Positions 8,690-15,623 of a stretch of 64,000 nucleotides of DNA are shown here, piece by piece. Within the stretch, counting starts at the first letter, position 1. Each line of letters starts with the position of its first letter. The stretch comes from Serratia odorifera (lineage in GTDB: Bacteria > Pseudomonadota > Gammaproteobacteria > Enterobacterales > Enterobacteriaceae), in the NCBI RefSeq assembly GCF_900635445.1, contig NZ_LR134117.1:1426001-1490000 (forward strand), in the 5' to 3' direction. A program made the position numbers and the translations under genes. The notes under the pieces were generated by a model that was not told where the DNA came from, ran no database searches, and saw only the letters and a list, made by a program, of their open reading frames with translations.

Positions 8690-9264
8690 AACATCGGCTC
8701 CTTATCGGTGGTCAGGCGTTGCCAGATCTCTGATACGTAAAGCGCCTGGTGTACAGCATCATCAAGCGCGTTGTGGCGCTCACCATTGAATGGGCTGTTA
8801 CGCTTAGGATCGAAGCCAAGTGCGCGCCCCATTTCCACAACGGTACGAACGTCACGATCATTCCACCATTGCCAAGGGATCTCTAAATCAGCGCGGCCAA
8901 AAGCGGCGCGGAGCAGCACGCAATCAAATGACGCTCCATTACCCCAGACTTGCAAAAACTTTAAGTCGTTAGGGATAGCATTCTTTTCAATAAAATCATG
9001 GAGCCGGGTTAACGCCTCCCAGGCCAAAGGGGCATCATCCGCCACTAATTCCGCGCGGGCTTCACTACTCTGTTTTAACCACCATTTGATGGTGTAGCCA
9101 TCAGGTTTAGCCCCCTGCTCCATATCACTGATGAAATCCACGCGCGTATAAAACCGCGCACCTGTACACCCGGTGGACGGTTCAAAAAACACCGCACCAA
9201 TAGCCGCGATCGGCGCATCTACGCCGGTTCCCAGGGTTTCTAAATCGATCATTAAGTGATTCAT
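8686..9264 (-). CDS. 3'-5' exonuclease, DEDDh family (exonuclease VIII-like fold)
   Basis: 192 residues. The first exonuclease motif is DLE (D7, E9) in MIDLETLG, and the last is HNALDD (H164, D168/D169), giving a DEDDh active site. The size and WGNGASFDCVLLRAAF in the middle fit the phage 3'-5' exoribonuclease/exonuclease VIII-like group. It opens a tightly overlapping run exonuclease-dam-PAPS reductase-like-A, consistent with a function in phage DNA or RNA metabolism. The substrate cannot be told from the sequence. Confidence 0.8.
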   Translation of the reverse strand: MNHLMIDLETLGTGVDAPIAAIGAVFFEPSTGCTGARFYTRVDFISDMEQGAKPDGYTIKWWLKQSSEARAELVADDAPLAWEALTRLHDFIEKNAIPNDLKFLQVWGNGASFDCVLLRAAFGRADLEIPWQWWNDRDVRTVVEMGRALGFDPKRNSPFNGERHNALDDAVHQALYVSEIWQRLTTDKEPML

Positions 9265-9269
9265 GGCGG

Positions 9270-9479
9270 TTAAATTCCGTATGGAGATGAAGGGGAAACG
9301 GGACGCTGCAACGCTGAGGTCAGGCGCTGGCGCATGTCTTGAATGAAACAGGTTACTGTTGGGTCTTCGGGTGAGAGCGTTAACTCACCACTACCGTTGG
9401 TCTTGATCGTCAATCCCTCGCGCTCAATCGTTGGTAATAAAACGCGCAGGATGAAGCTGTATTGTTCACGTTTAGTCAT
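9270..9479 (-). CDS. Small phage protein of unknown function (69 aa)
   Basis: 69 residues from the ATG at 9479 (MTKREQYSFILRVLLP), chosen because a GAGG lies about 8 bases upstream; the longer frame to 9608 has no such support. There is a central LTIKTNGSGELTLSPEDPTV segment predicted as beta structure. No recognised domain. It ends five bases before the exonuclease start and so belongs to the same operon. Confidence 0.55.
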   Translation of the reverse strand: MTKREQYSFILRVLLPTIEREGLTIKTNGSGELTLSPEDPTVTCFIQDMRQRLTSALQRPVSPSSPYGI

Positions 9480-9522
9480 GATTAGAAGCCTCATAAAGTT
9501 GCCGGGTTTCCCCGGCAATCTG

Positions 9523-9705
9523 TTACGGGTGATCAGTTGATTGGCTGGCCGTCTTAAGCGCAGGCCATACGAGCAGGAGGAGAGCGCCAACGAAGAAAGC
9601 GTCACCAATCACCGAAAGCAGATAGCTGGTGAAATCCACTGCAATGACCATGAAGGCCAGCAGAACCGCCAGCACAGGGCGCAATGAATTCAGTACGCGC
9701 AGCAT
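9523..9705 (-). CDS. Small phage membrane protein (60 aa)
   Basis: 60 residues with two hydrophobic stretches (residues about 11-29 and 31-50) separated by a short turn, consistent with a membrane hairpin. The family is not recognised. The ATG overlaps the TerB-like gene stop (TGATG), so the two are translationally coupled and may act together at the membrane. A holin is unlikely, because this is the early and not the lysis region. Confidence 0.6.
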   Translation of the reverse strand: MLRVLNSLRPVLAVLLAFMVIAVDFTSYLLSVIGDAFFVGALLLLVWPALKTASQSTDHP

Positions 9706-10136
9706 CAGAGATAATCCTCAATGCGCAAGCCCAGACGACGCCCCACTTCTTCCAGTACCTTCTGTTCTTCCGGCTCGATCTCGCCGTCAGCTTCGGCAAT
9801 AGTCAGCATGTTGACGAAGACTTCTTCCGCCTCTTTCGGGTCGTTTTTGATATCCTCAATTTCACGCAGGATATTCATGCGCCCAACGCGGAAACCTGCT
9901 TCAAGCTGTTCACTGAAACGGGTGATCAGCGCGGTAATTTCATTGCCGTAGTGGCTCAGGCGTGGGTTAGAGCGCAGCAGCTGATCGAGCTTTGCCGTTT
10001 CCTCTTTCTCAATTTCACCATCGGCGGCAGCAACCAACAGACAGCCGCCAACAATGGCCTCCATCAGATCGCGGTTTTCAACTTTCTTTAATTCAACTTT
10101 TACAGCGGCGGTTTTCTTCTTGAACATGCCAAACAT
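9705..10136 (-). CDS. TerB-like (tellurite-resistance family) protein
   Basis: 143 residues with the TerB fold signature: a helical domain with two acidic repeats, AAADGEIEKEE (residues 35-45) and AEADGEIEPEE (113-123), which resemble metal-binding loops. TerB proteins occur in stress and phage-defence loci and bind metal, but the molecular role is not settled. An AAGGGG ribosome site precedes the ATG. It is followed with a one-base overlap by the 60-aa membrane protein. Homologues are common in enterobacterial P2-like prophages, so this is probably established phage cargo. Confidence 0.82.
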   Translation of the reverse strand: MFGMFKKKTAAVKVELKKVENRDLMEAIVGGCLLVAAADGEIEKEETAKLDQLLRSNPRLSHYGNEITALITRFSEQLEAGFRVGRMNILREIEDIKNDPKEAEEVFVNMLTIAEADGEIEPEEQKVLEEVGRRLGLRIEDYL

Positions 10137-10223
10137 AATTAACCCCTTTTTTGGGTGAGTGAATGCGCCATCACTTAATAAAGTGACGACAGGTGGAAAA
10201 AGTTATTTAATTAAACGGGCTTT

Positions 10224-10460
10224 CTAAAACAGCTTTCTTAACAATATTGCGAGGGAATTAAATAAACCTTTGTTTATCTTCTTCGTATAAACAAAGGGCT
10301 TATTCATACCTTTAATAAAGCGAACTTTATTTGGTTCCGGCTTAAAGAATCGTCCGTCAGGGCATTCAAGCCAGCCGCGTGAGTGGCGATAGTGCGTAAC
10401 CTGACAGCCATGCTTTAACATGCTGGCAAAAGATGGGGTGTTATCGTTCATATCGTGCAC
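10224..10460 (-). CDS. fil: Phage filamentation protein Fil family
   Basis: 78 residues. SFASMLKHG (10-18) followed by HYRHSRGWLECPDGRFFKPE (about 23-42) matches the remembered pattern of the Fil family of P2/186-like phages (ASMLK then HYGHGW and GKDGRRWHP). In phage 186, Fil expression blocks host division and causes filamentation. The C-terminal third is lysine-rich and unlike Fil proteins I remember, so function may differ. It lies close to cox at the start of the early operon, as in 186. Confidence 0.55.
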   Translation of the reverse strand: MHDMNDNTPSFASMLKHGCQVTHYRHSRGWLECPDGRFFKPEPNKVRFIKGMNKPFVYTKKINKGLFNSLAILLRKLF

Positions 10461-10463
10461 CTG

Positions 10464-10637
10464 CTACAGTTGTCTACGGGCTTTGCGTTCAACTTCTTCA
10501 CGGCGGGCTTTAAATTCAGAGAACGCCTTTAATTTCTGTTGGCTGACTTTTTCACACCGCTGCCTGATTAGAAACTGAATTAAATTAACAATCAGCACAG
10601 CAAAAATAAAAAGGCCGATAATCATTTCAACTTCCAT
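10464..10637 (-). CDS. Small membrane-anchored phage protein (57 aa)
   Basis: From the ATG at 10637 (a start at 10649 is also open) it encodes an N-terminal hydrophobic helix (about residues 4-24) and then a charged helical tail rich in K, R and E. This suggests a single-pass inner-membrane peptide with a cytoplasmic coil. The start overlaps the end of the upstream 86-aa gene. The function is unknown. Confidence 0.5.
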   Translation of the reverse strand: MEVEMIIGLFIFAVLIVNLIQFLIRQRCEKVSQQKLKAFSEFKARREEVERKARRQL

Positions 10638-10887
10638 TGTTATCACCATTATTTAACTTGTCGATTGTTCGCATTGCCTCAGCTAAGGCGAAGTCTCTAC
10701 CATAATAGTTATCAATTGCGCCGCTATCATCCCGTTTATTAATCAGGTAGGCGTTACTGCTATTGAAATAATTTCGTGACGATTTGCGGATAGTAAAGCC
10801 GGAATATACATAAACGTTTTTTCCTACCGGAACCAACCCCGGAATGCTTCCAGCATGTGATCCATGCTTTGAATAGCGCTTTTTCAT
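10627..10887 (-). CDS. Small phage protein of unknown function (86 aa)
   Basis: 86 residues from the ATG at 10887 (MKKRYSKHGSHAG), two bases after the cox stop; a GTG at 10905 would overlap cox and is less likely. It is basic at the N-terminus, with a probable beta-rich middle (NVYVYSGFTIRKSSRNYFN). It is not recognised. The position between cox and the filamentation gene corresponds to the variable small-gene segment of P2-like early operons. Confidence 0.55.
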   Translation of the reverse strand: MKKRYSKHGSHAGSIPGLVPVGKNVYVYSGFTIRKSSRNYFNSSNAYLINKRDDSGAIDNYYGRDFALAEAMRTIDKLNNGDNNGS

Positions 10888-10889
10888 AA

Positions 10890-11171
10890 TTAAAGCCCTA
10901 TCCACAATAACCAGGCGTCGCGTTGTTCTTTCGGGCGGTTGAAGTAAGCATCACGCATCGCGCGGTTGAACTCAGGAATATAGATCCAATTTTCTGCGCG
11001 AGCACCCAAGCTTTCCGGGTTCTTCCACGGGATGATTGGTAACTTACCGTCTTCAATCATGCTTTTCACTGTGGCAGCTTTTTTACCGATCAACTCGGCA
11101 AATTTTGGGTAAGGCACAGCGTCCACGGCGTGACGTACCTCAATGAATCCCTCTAACTCTTTTTCGGTCAT
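10890..11171 (-). CDS. cox: Cox excisionase / transcriptional repressor
   Basis: 93 residues, full-length match to P2 Cox (91 aa) as remembered: DAVPYPKFAELIGKKAATVKSM (about 15-36), GKLPIIPWKNPES, a WIYIPEFN segment and the ending RPKEQRDAWLLWIGL. Cox is a winged-helix DNA-binding protein that turns Int towards excision and represses the C promoter, giving the lytic state. It is the first gene of the leftward early operon, divergent from C, exactly as in P2. Confidence 0.92.
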   Translation of the reverse strand: MTEKELEGFIEVRHAVDAVPYPKFAELIGKKAATVKSMIEDGKLPIIPWKNPESLGARAENWIYIPEFNRAMRDAYFNRPKEQRDAWLLWIGL

Positions 11172-11247
11172 ATGTCATAATCCCCTTGGCGCTGCGCGCT
11201 TACTTCATCTTGTAACTGCCTATTTAAGCAGTTGCTTCTTCTTAACT

Positions 11248-11300
11248 AGGTCAATATTCACTGACCCAACAATGCGGATAATAGTCAAAGGTTACTGACC
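11248..11300. promoter_or_regulatory. Two putative C-repressor operators in the cox-C intergenic region
   Basis: The motif GTCAA-N5-ACTGACC occurs at 11250-11266 and again at 11284-11300, exactly 34 bp apart. Each copy is also an imperfect dyad (GGTCA/TGACC and AGTCA/TGACC). The second copy overlaps the C ribosome-binding region and ends at the base before the C start, which fits autoregulation. P2 C also binds paired direct repeats in this place. GATAAT at 11277-11282 may be the -10 of the C promoter. Confidence 0.6.
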
Positions 11301-11600
11301 ATGTCAACAGACTACACAATAAAATTGCACGACATACGGAAGGCCGAAGGGCTTACTCAAAAGCAATTCGCTGATCTAACAGGTATTTCACTTGGAACAA
11401 TAAAAAATTATGAAACAGGCCAACACGCGGCTACTGCCCTAACCGCTGAGAGGGTATTGGGGGTTGAAAGCCTCCAAAAATACACGATGTGGCTAATGAC
11501 AGGTAAGACAGCACCACAAGCCGGGCAAATTGCTCCGCCTCTCTCCCCTGATGGGCAAGGAAAAATAAAATCACGCCATTCCGCCCAGAAGACTGGCTAA
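11301..11600 (+). CDS. C: Immunity repressor C (P2 family)
   Basis: 99 residues, identical in length to P2 C. The helix-turn-helix covers about residues 18-38 (TQKQFADLTGISLGTIKNYETG), followed by KYTMWLMTGKTAPQAGQIAPPL and the ending SAQKTG, all as in P2 C. It maintains lysogeny by repressing the early (cox) promoter. It is divergent from cox with two likely operators between them, and is followed by int on the same strand, as in P2. Confidence 0.94.
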   Translation: MSTDYTIKLHDIRKAEGLTQKQFADLTGISLGTIKNYETGQHAATALTAERVLGVESLQKYTMWLMTGKTAPQAGQIAPPLSPDGQGKIKSRHSAQKTG

Positions 11601-11666
11601 GACTCTATTTTTTCTACGCGCTAGACCAAGGTGCGCACAATGACAACCTCACTGGAGGGCTTCGCT

Positions 11667-12647
11667 ATGTCGATTAAGAAGCTCGAAGGTGGTCAATATG
11701 AAGTAGACGTATGGCCCCGCGGACGTAATGGAAAACGAATCCGCAGGCGATTTGAGAAGAAACAAGAGGCTGTGCTTTTTGAACGTTATGTTCTAGCCAA
11801 CGCCGACAAAAAAGAATGGCTGGGCGCGAGCGTAGACCGCCGCACCTTAAGTGAATTGTTAGATACCTGGTGGCTGCTGTACGGGCAGACTCAGGAAAAT
11901 GGTGAGATAGAAAAGCGACACCTGAATAAAACGATCAGGGCATTGGGAGATCCAGCCGTTAACAGGTTGAGTAAACGCACCATTGCACAACACAGAGGCC
12001 AACGCCTGGAAGATGGGATCAGCGCGGCAACGATCAACCGCGATGTATACCGTTTTTCAGGTATGTTCAGCACGCTGATCAAGCTGGATGAATTCAGGAA
12101 GGAAAATCCCTGCAAGGGGCTGGAACCACTGAAAGAAACGCCGCCTGCTATGACTTACCTCGCAAAATCAGAGATCAGCAGGTTGCTGAATACCCTGACC
12201 GGCGATGATCGGCGCGTAGCATTGCTATGCCTTAGTACTGGCGCACGTTGGGGAGAAAGTAGCACATTGCGTGGTGAGCAGGTAAACCATGGGCGTGTCA
12301 CATTCCTTAAGACCAAAAACGGGAAAAAGCGGACGGTTCCGATATCGGAAGAACTGGAGGGGGAGATCAAGACCAGCGACACCGGGCCGCTGTTCAAAGT
12401 TGATTATGAAAACTTCTGCGAACGGCTCAAACAGGTTAAACCCGATCTGCCACGCGGGCAGGCCACACATGTGCTTAGGCACACCTTTGCAAGCTGGTTC
12501 ATGATGAACGGGGGAAACATAATCGCGCTACAGCAAATTCTGGGGCACGCCAGCATACAACAGACGATGGTTTATGCTCACCTTGCCCCCGATTACTTGC
12601 AATATGCGGTGACGTTAAACCCGCTTAGTGGTGGGCTGTCGGTGTGA
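11667..12647 (+). CDS. int: P2-family tyrosine integrase
   Basis: 326 residues from the ATG at 11667, chosen for the GGAGGG about 9 bases upstream and because it begins MSIKKLEGGQYEVDV like P2 Int. The arm-binding N-terminus (YEVDVWPRGRNGKRIRRRF) precedes a core domain with the catalytic set R194 (STGARWGE), H268, R271 (HVLRH), H294 (ILGH) and nucleophile Y303 (MVYAH). The enzyme is complete and should be active. It catalyses integration at the attachment site downstream of cpxP. Confidence 0.95.
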   Translation: MSIKKLEGGQYEVDVWPRGRNGKRIRRRFEKKQEAVLFERYVLANADKKEWLGASVDRRTLSELLDTWWLLYGQTQENGEIEKRHLNKTIRALGDPAVNRLSKRTIAQHRGQRLEDGISAATINRDVYRFSGMFSTLIKLDEFRKENPCKGLEPLKETPPAMTYLAKSEISRLLNTLTGDDRRVALLCLSTGARWGESSTLRGEQVNHGRVTFLKTKNGKKRTVPISEELEGEIKTSDTGPLFKVDYENFCERLKQVKPDLPRGQATHVLRHTFASWFMMNGGNIIALQQILGHASIQQTMVYAHLAPDYLQYAVTLNPLSGGLSV

Positions 12648-12653
12648 CAATGT

Positions 12654-12672
12654 TGTCTACATCTTGTCTACA
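12654..12672. promoter_or_regulatory. Pair of putative Int arm-type sites in the att region
   Basis: TGTCTACA occurs at 12654-12661 and 12665-12672, exactly 11 bp (one helical turn) apart, immediately after int. The complement TGTAGACA differs by one base from the P2 arm-type consensus recalled as TGTGGACA. The attachment core should lie between here and about 12755, but it cannot be defined without the other prophage end. Confidence 0.5.
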
Positions 12673-12755
12673 CCCGCAATGCTAAACGCTTCCTGTAACT
12701 GCTTATAGCGGTTGCAGGATAGCTTGATTTAAAAGGGATTTTTTCTAAGTACCTG

Positions 12756-12784
12756 AAAAAAAAACCCCGCCATCATGGCGGGGG
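12756..12784 (-). terminator. Terminator of cpxP / CpxQ
   Basis: The stem CCCCGCC (12765-12771) / GGCGGGG (12777-12783) has a 5-base loop. On the minus strand it is followed by nine T's (A's at 12756-12764). It ends the cpxP transcript and forms the 3' end of CpxQ. Confidence 0.9.
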
Positions 12785-12816
12785 AAGACAGGGATGGTGT
12801 CTATGGCAAGGAAAAA
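12757..12816 (-). ncRNA. cpxQ: CpxQ, Hfq-dependent sRNA from the cpxP 3' end
   Basis: On the minus strand 12816-12794 reads TTTTTCCTTGCCATAGACAC and on to CATC, followed by CCTGTCTTC and the terminator. This agrees with the 5' end of E. coli/Salmonella CpxQ as I remember it. In those species RNase E releases CpxQ (about 58 nt) from cpxP mRNA, and it represses envelope-protein mRNAs with Hfq. The conservation outside the cpxP coding region supports a functional RNA here. Confidence 0.75.
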
Positions 12817-12823
12817 CAGGGTA

Positions 12824-13318
12824 CTACTCAGTCGCACTCAACTTCTGGGCAGAAGTTTGTTGCAAACCAGAAATCTGTTGCTCCATCTGCTGCATACGCT
12901 GCTGATGCTTCTGGTCTAAAACACTTTTTTGCTTAGGCGTCAGCAGGTTATACATCTGGTTGCGCACTCGGGCCATTTCGACCTGTCGCTTGACCTGTTC
13001 CTGAGCCATTCTTTCCGCCTGTGCATGCACGGCGGCTTCATCAAATTTGTCTGCGGTTACCAGCTTATGCATGGCTTCCATTTCAGCTACATTGACACCA
13101 GGCAGATCGTTGCGAGCCTGGCGCATCAAGTCGCGCATTTGCTGGCGCTGCTGTTCAGTCAGGCTGACACCATCAAACATGTGGTGTTGGCCGGGAAGCG
13201 TGTTGATCGCAACATGCGTAGCAGACGGGAGCGTTTCCGATATAGTCTCGGCAGCAGTGGCGGCGGAAGAACCTATCGCCAGCATTGATGCCATAACTAA
13301 TGCGGTCACCTTACGCAT
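12824..13318 (-). CDS. cpxP: Periplasmic Cpx-system accessory protein CpxP
   Basis: 164 residues from the ATG at 13318 (GAGGAG just upstream; the longer frame is unsupported). A signal peptide occupies roughly residues 1-22 (MRKVTALVMASMLAIGSSAATAA). Two LTxxQ motifs (LTEQQ, LTPKQ) identify the CpxP/Spy family. It is a cradle-shaped periplasmic dimer that inhibits CpxA and delivers misfolded proteins to DegP. It is divergent from cpxR, with a CpxR box between them. The prophage lies beyond its 3' end. Confidence 0.95.
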   Translation of the reverse strand: MRKVTALVMASMLAIGSSAATAAETISETLPSATHVAINTLPGQHHMFDGVSLTEQQRQQMRDLMRQARNDLPGVNVAEMEAMHKLVTADKFDEAAVHAQAERMAQEQVKRQVEMARVRNQMYNLLTPKQKSVLDQKHQQRMQQMEQQISGLQQTSAQKLSATE

Positions 13319-13397
13319 TTTTACTCCTCGTTCTTTCCACTTTGCGAATCGACGAAGAGCAGTGTACTGCCGCACCTGCAAACATCCGTCAGGGCAT

Positions 13398-13412
13398 GTA
13401 AAACTACGTAAA
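13398..13412. promoter_or_regulatory. CpxR box between cpxP and cpxR
   Basis: GTAAAACTACGTAAA is an exact GTAAA-N5-GTAAA CpxR recognition sequence, centred about 60 bp from cpxR and 87 bp from cpxP. In E. coli the equivalent site drives strong cpxP activation and cpxRA autoactivation. Confidence 0.9.
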
Positions 13413-13465
13413 GTCATGGAATACCAACGGTTGATGACGTATTTTGCGTCAGGAGGTAAATCATA

Positions 13466-14164
13466 ATGAACAAGATTCTGTTAGTGGACGACGACCGCGA
13501 GCTGACCTCGCTGTTGAAAGAATTGCTTGAAATGGAAGGCTTTACCATTGTCGTTGCTCATGACGGCGAACAGGCGTTGTCACTGCTGGACAGCTCCATC
13601 GATCTCCTGCTTCTCGATATCATGATGCCGAAGAAAAATGGTATCGACACCCTGAAAGAATTACGCCAACACCATCAAACGCCAGTAATTATGCTGACCG
13701 CACGCGGTAGCGAACTGGATCGCGTACTCGGTCTGGAGCTCGGCGCCGACGACTACCTGCCGAAACCGTTCAACGATCGCGAGCTGGTGGCACGCATCCG
13801 CGCCATTTTGCGCCGTTCCAACTGGAGCGAGCAGCAACAAAACGTTGATACCAGCGCACCAACGCTGGATGTCGACGGCCTGCAGCTCAATCCGGGGCGT
13901 CAGGAAGCCAGTTTCGACGGCCAGGTGCTTGATCTGACCGGCACCGAATTTACGCTGCTCTATCTGCTGGCCCAGCATCTTGGCCAGGTGGTATCACGCG
14001 AATTGCTGAGCCAGGAAGTATTGGGCAAGCGCCTGACGCCGTTCGATCGCGCCATCGACATGCATATTTCCAACCTGCGACGTAAACTGCCCGACCGTAA
14101 AGACGGCCACCCATGGTTCAAAACCCTGCGTGGCCGCGGCTATTTAATGGTATCTGCAACATGA
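13466..14164 (+). CDS. cpxR: Response regulator CpxR
   Basis: 232 residues. The receiver domain (about 1-115) has the acidic pocket VDDD and phospho-acceptor D51 in LLLLDIMMP; an OmpR-type winged-helix DNA-binding domain follows (about 130-230, with VVSRELL and FKTLRGRGYLM). It activates envelope folding and proteolysis genes under periplasmic stress. AGGAGG precedes the ATG. Its stop overlaps the cpxA start (ATGA), giving coupled translation. Confidence 0.97.
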   Translation: MNKILLVDDDRELTSLLKELLEMEGFTIVVAHDGEQALSLLDSSIDLLLLDIMMPKKNGIDTLKELRQHHQTPVIMLTARGSELDRVLGLELGADDYLPKPFNDRELVARIRAILRRSNWSEQQQNVDTSAPTLDVDGLQLNPGRQEASFDGQVLDLTGTEFTLLYLLAQHLGQVVSRELLSQEVLGKRLTPFDRAIDMHISNLRRKLPDRKDGHPWFKTLRGRGYLMVSAT

Positions 14165-15549
14165 TCAACAGTTTGACGGCACGCATCTTCGCCATTTTCT
14201 GGTTTACATTAGCGCTGGTGCTAATGCTGGTGTTGATGGTGCCCAAGCTCGACTCCCGCCAAATGACTTCGCTGCTGGACAGCGAACAACGGCAGGGGCT
14301 GATGCTGGAACAGCATGTCGAGGCCGAATTGCAACAGGATCCGGCCAACGACCTGATGTGGTGGCGGCGCCTGTTTCGCGCCATCGACAAGTGGGCACCG
14401 CCCGGCCAGCGTTTGCTGCTGGTGACCAGCGAAGGCCGCGTTATTGGCGCACAGCGCAATGAAATGCAAATCGTGCGTAATTTCATTGGCCAGTCCGACA
14501 ACTCCGATCATCCCAAGAAGAAAAAGTATGGTCGCGTCGAGCTGGTCGGCCCCTTCTCGGTGCGCGACGGGGAAGACAACTATCAACTGTACCTGATTCG
14601 TCCGGCCAACAGCCCGCAATCCGACTTTATCAATCTGATGTTCGACCGACCCTTGCTGCTGCTGATTGTCACCATGCTGATCAGCGCGCCGCTGCTGCTG
14701 TGGTTGGCCTGGAGCCTGGCAAAACCGGCGCGCAAATTGAAAAACGCCGCGGATGACGTGGCGCGCGGCAACCTGAAGCAGCATCCGGAACTGGAGGCTG
14801 GGCCGCAGGAGTTCCTGGCTACCGGCGCCAGTTTCAACCAGATGGTCAGCGCGCTGGAGCGCATGATGACCGCCCAGCAGCGGCTGATTTCCGATATTTC
14901 CCACGAGCTGCGCACGCCGTTGACGCGCCTGCAATTGGCCACAGCCCTGATGCGCCGCCGTCACGGCGAAGGTCATGAATTGGCACGTATCGAAACCGAA
15001 GCGCAGCGACTGGATTCGATGATTAACGACCTGCTGGTCTTGTCCCGCGGGCAGCAAAAAAGCGAGCTGGTACGCGAATTGCTCAAGGCCAATGAACTGT
15101 GGGCCGATGTGCTGGATAACGCCGGCTTTGAAGCCGAACAGATGGGTAAACAGCTAGAGGTCGCGTCACCACCGGGGCCATGGACGCTGTTTGGCAACGC
15201 AGGCGCCCTGGACAGCGCGCTGGAAAACATTGTGCGTAATGCCCTACGTTACTCGCATACGCGCATCGTGGTGGCATTCAGCGCCGATAATCAGGGTATT
15301 ACCATCGTGGTTGACGATGACGGCCCGGGCGTCAGCCCGGAAGACCGTGAGCAAATCTTCCGGCCGTTCTACCGTACCGATGAAGCACGCGATCGAGAAT
15401 CCGGTGGTACCGGCCTGGGGCTGGCGATCGTCGAAGCGGCGGTCACGCAGCACCGCGGCTGGGTGAAAGCCGAAGACAGCCCGTTCGGCGGCCTGCGTCT
15501 GATCCTGTGGTTACCGTTGCACCAGCGTAAATCATCGCGCGATCATTAA
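14161..15549 (+). CDS. cpxA: Sensor histidine kinase CpxA
   Basis: 462 residues from the ATG at 14161; E. coli CpxA has 457. There are two membrane helices (about 8-28 and 164-186) enclosing a periplasmic sensor domain, a HAMP linker (about 187-240), the H-box with H248 in SDISHELRTPLTRL, and ATP-binding N, G1 and G2 boxes (ENIVRNALRYS, DDDGPGV, GGTGLGLAI). It phosphorylates CpxR during envelope stress and dephosphorylates it otherwise. It is very close to the E. coli protein throughout. Confidence 0.97.
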   Translation: MINSLTARIFAIFWFTLALVLMLVLMVPKLDSRQMTSLLDSEQRQGLMLEQHVEAELQQDPANDLMWWRRLFRAIDKWAPPGQRLLLVTSEGRVIGAQRNEMQIVRNFIGQSDNSDHPKKKKYGRVELVGPFSVRDGEDNYQLYLIRPANSPQSDFINLMFDRPLLLLIVTMLISAPLLLWLAWSLAKPARKLKNAADDVARGNLKQHPELEAGPQEFLATGASFNQMVSALERMMTAQQRLISDISHELRTPLTRLQLATALMRRRHGEGHELARIETEAQRLDSMINDLLVLSRGQQKSELVRELLKANELWADVLDNAGFEAEQMGKQLEVASPPGPWTLFGNAGALDSALENIVRNALRYSHTRIVVAFSADNQGITIVVDDDGPGVSPEDREQIFRPFYRTDEARDRESGGTGLGLAIVEAAVTQHRGWVKAEDSPFGGLRLILWLPLHQRKSSRDH

Positions 15550-15598
15550 CCGGCGCGCGCCGCTCCGCGACAAACCCCGCTTGGATTTGCTATTCTGC

Positions 15599-15620
15599 GC
15601 CCCTCTCATGAGGGGCTTTT
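15599..15620 (+). terminator. Terminator-like hairpin between cpxA and trmL
   Basis: GCCCCTC (15599-15605) and GAGGGGC (15610-15616) pair around a TCAT loop and are followed by TTTT. The right arm also contains the AGGGG that would serve as the trmL ribosome site, only 8 bases before its ATG. The hairpin could therefore both end cpxRA transcription and limit trmL translation on read-through RNA. Confidence 0.65.
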
Positions 15621-15623
15621 ACC

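Noticed and set aside
9270..9608. 112-aa version of the small gene upstream of the exonuclease
   Set aside because: Only the ATG at 9479 has a ribosome site; the extra N-terminal residues overlap the membrane-protein gene and look non-coding.
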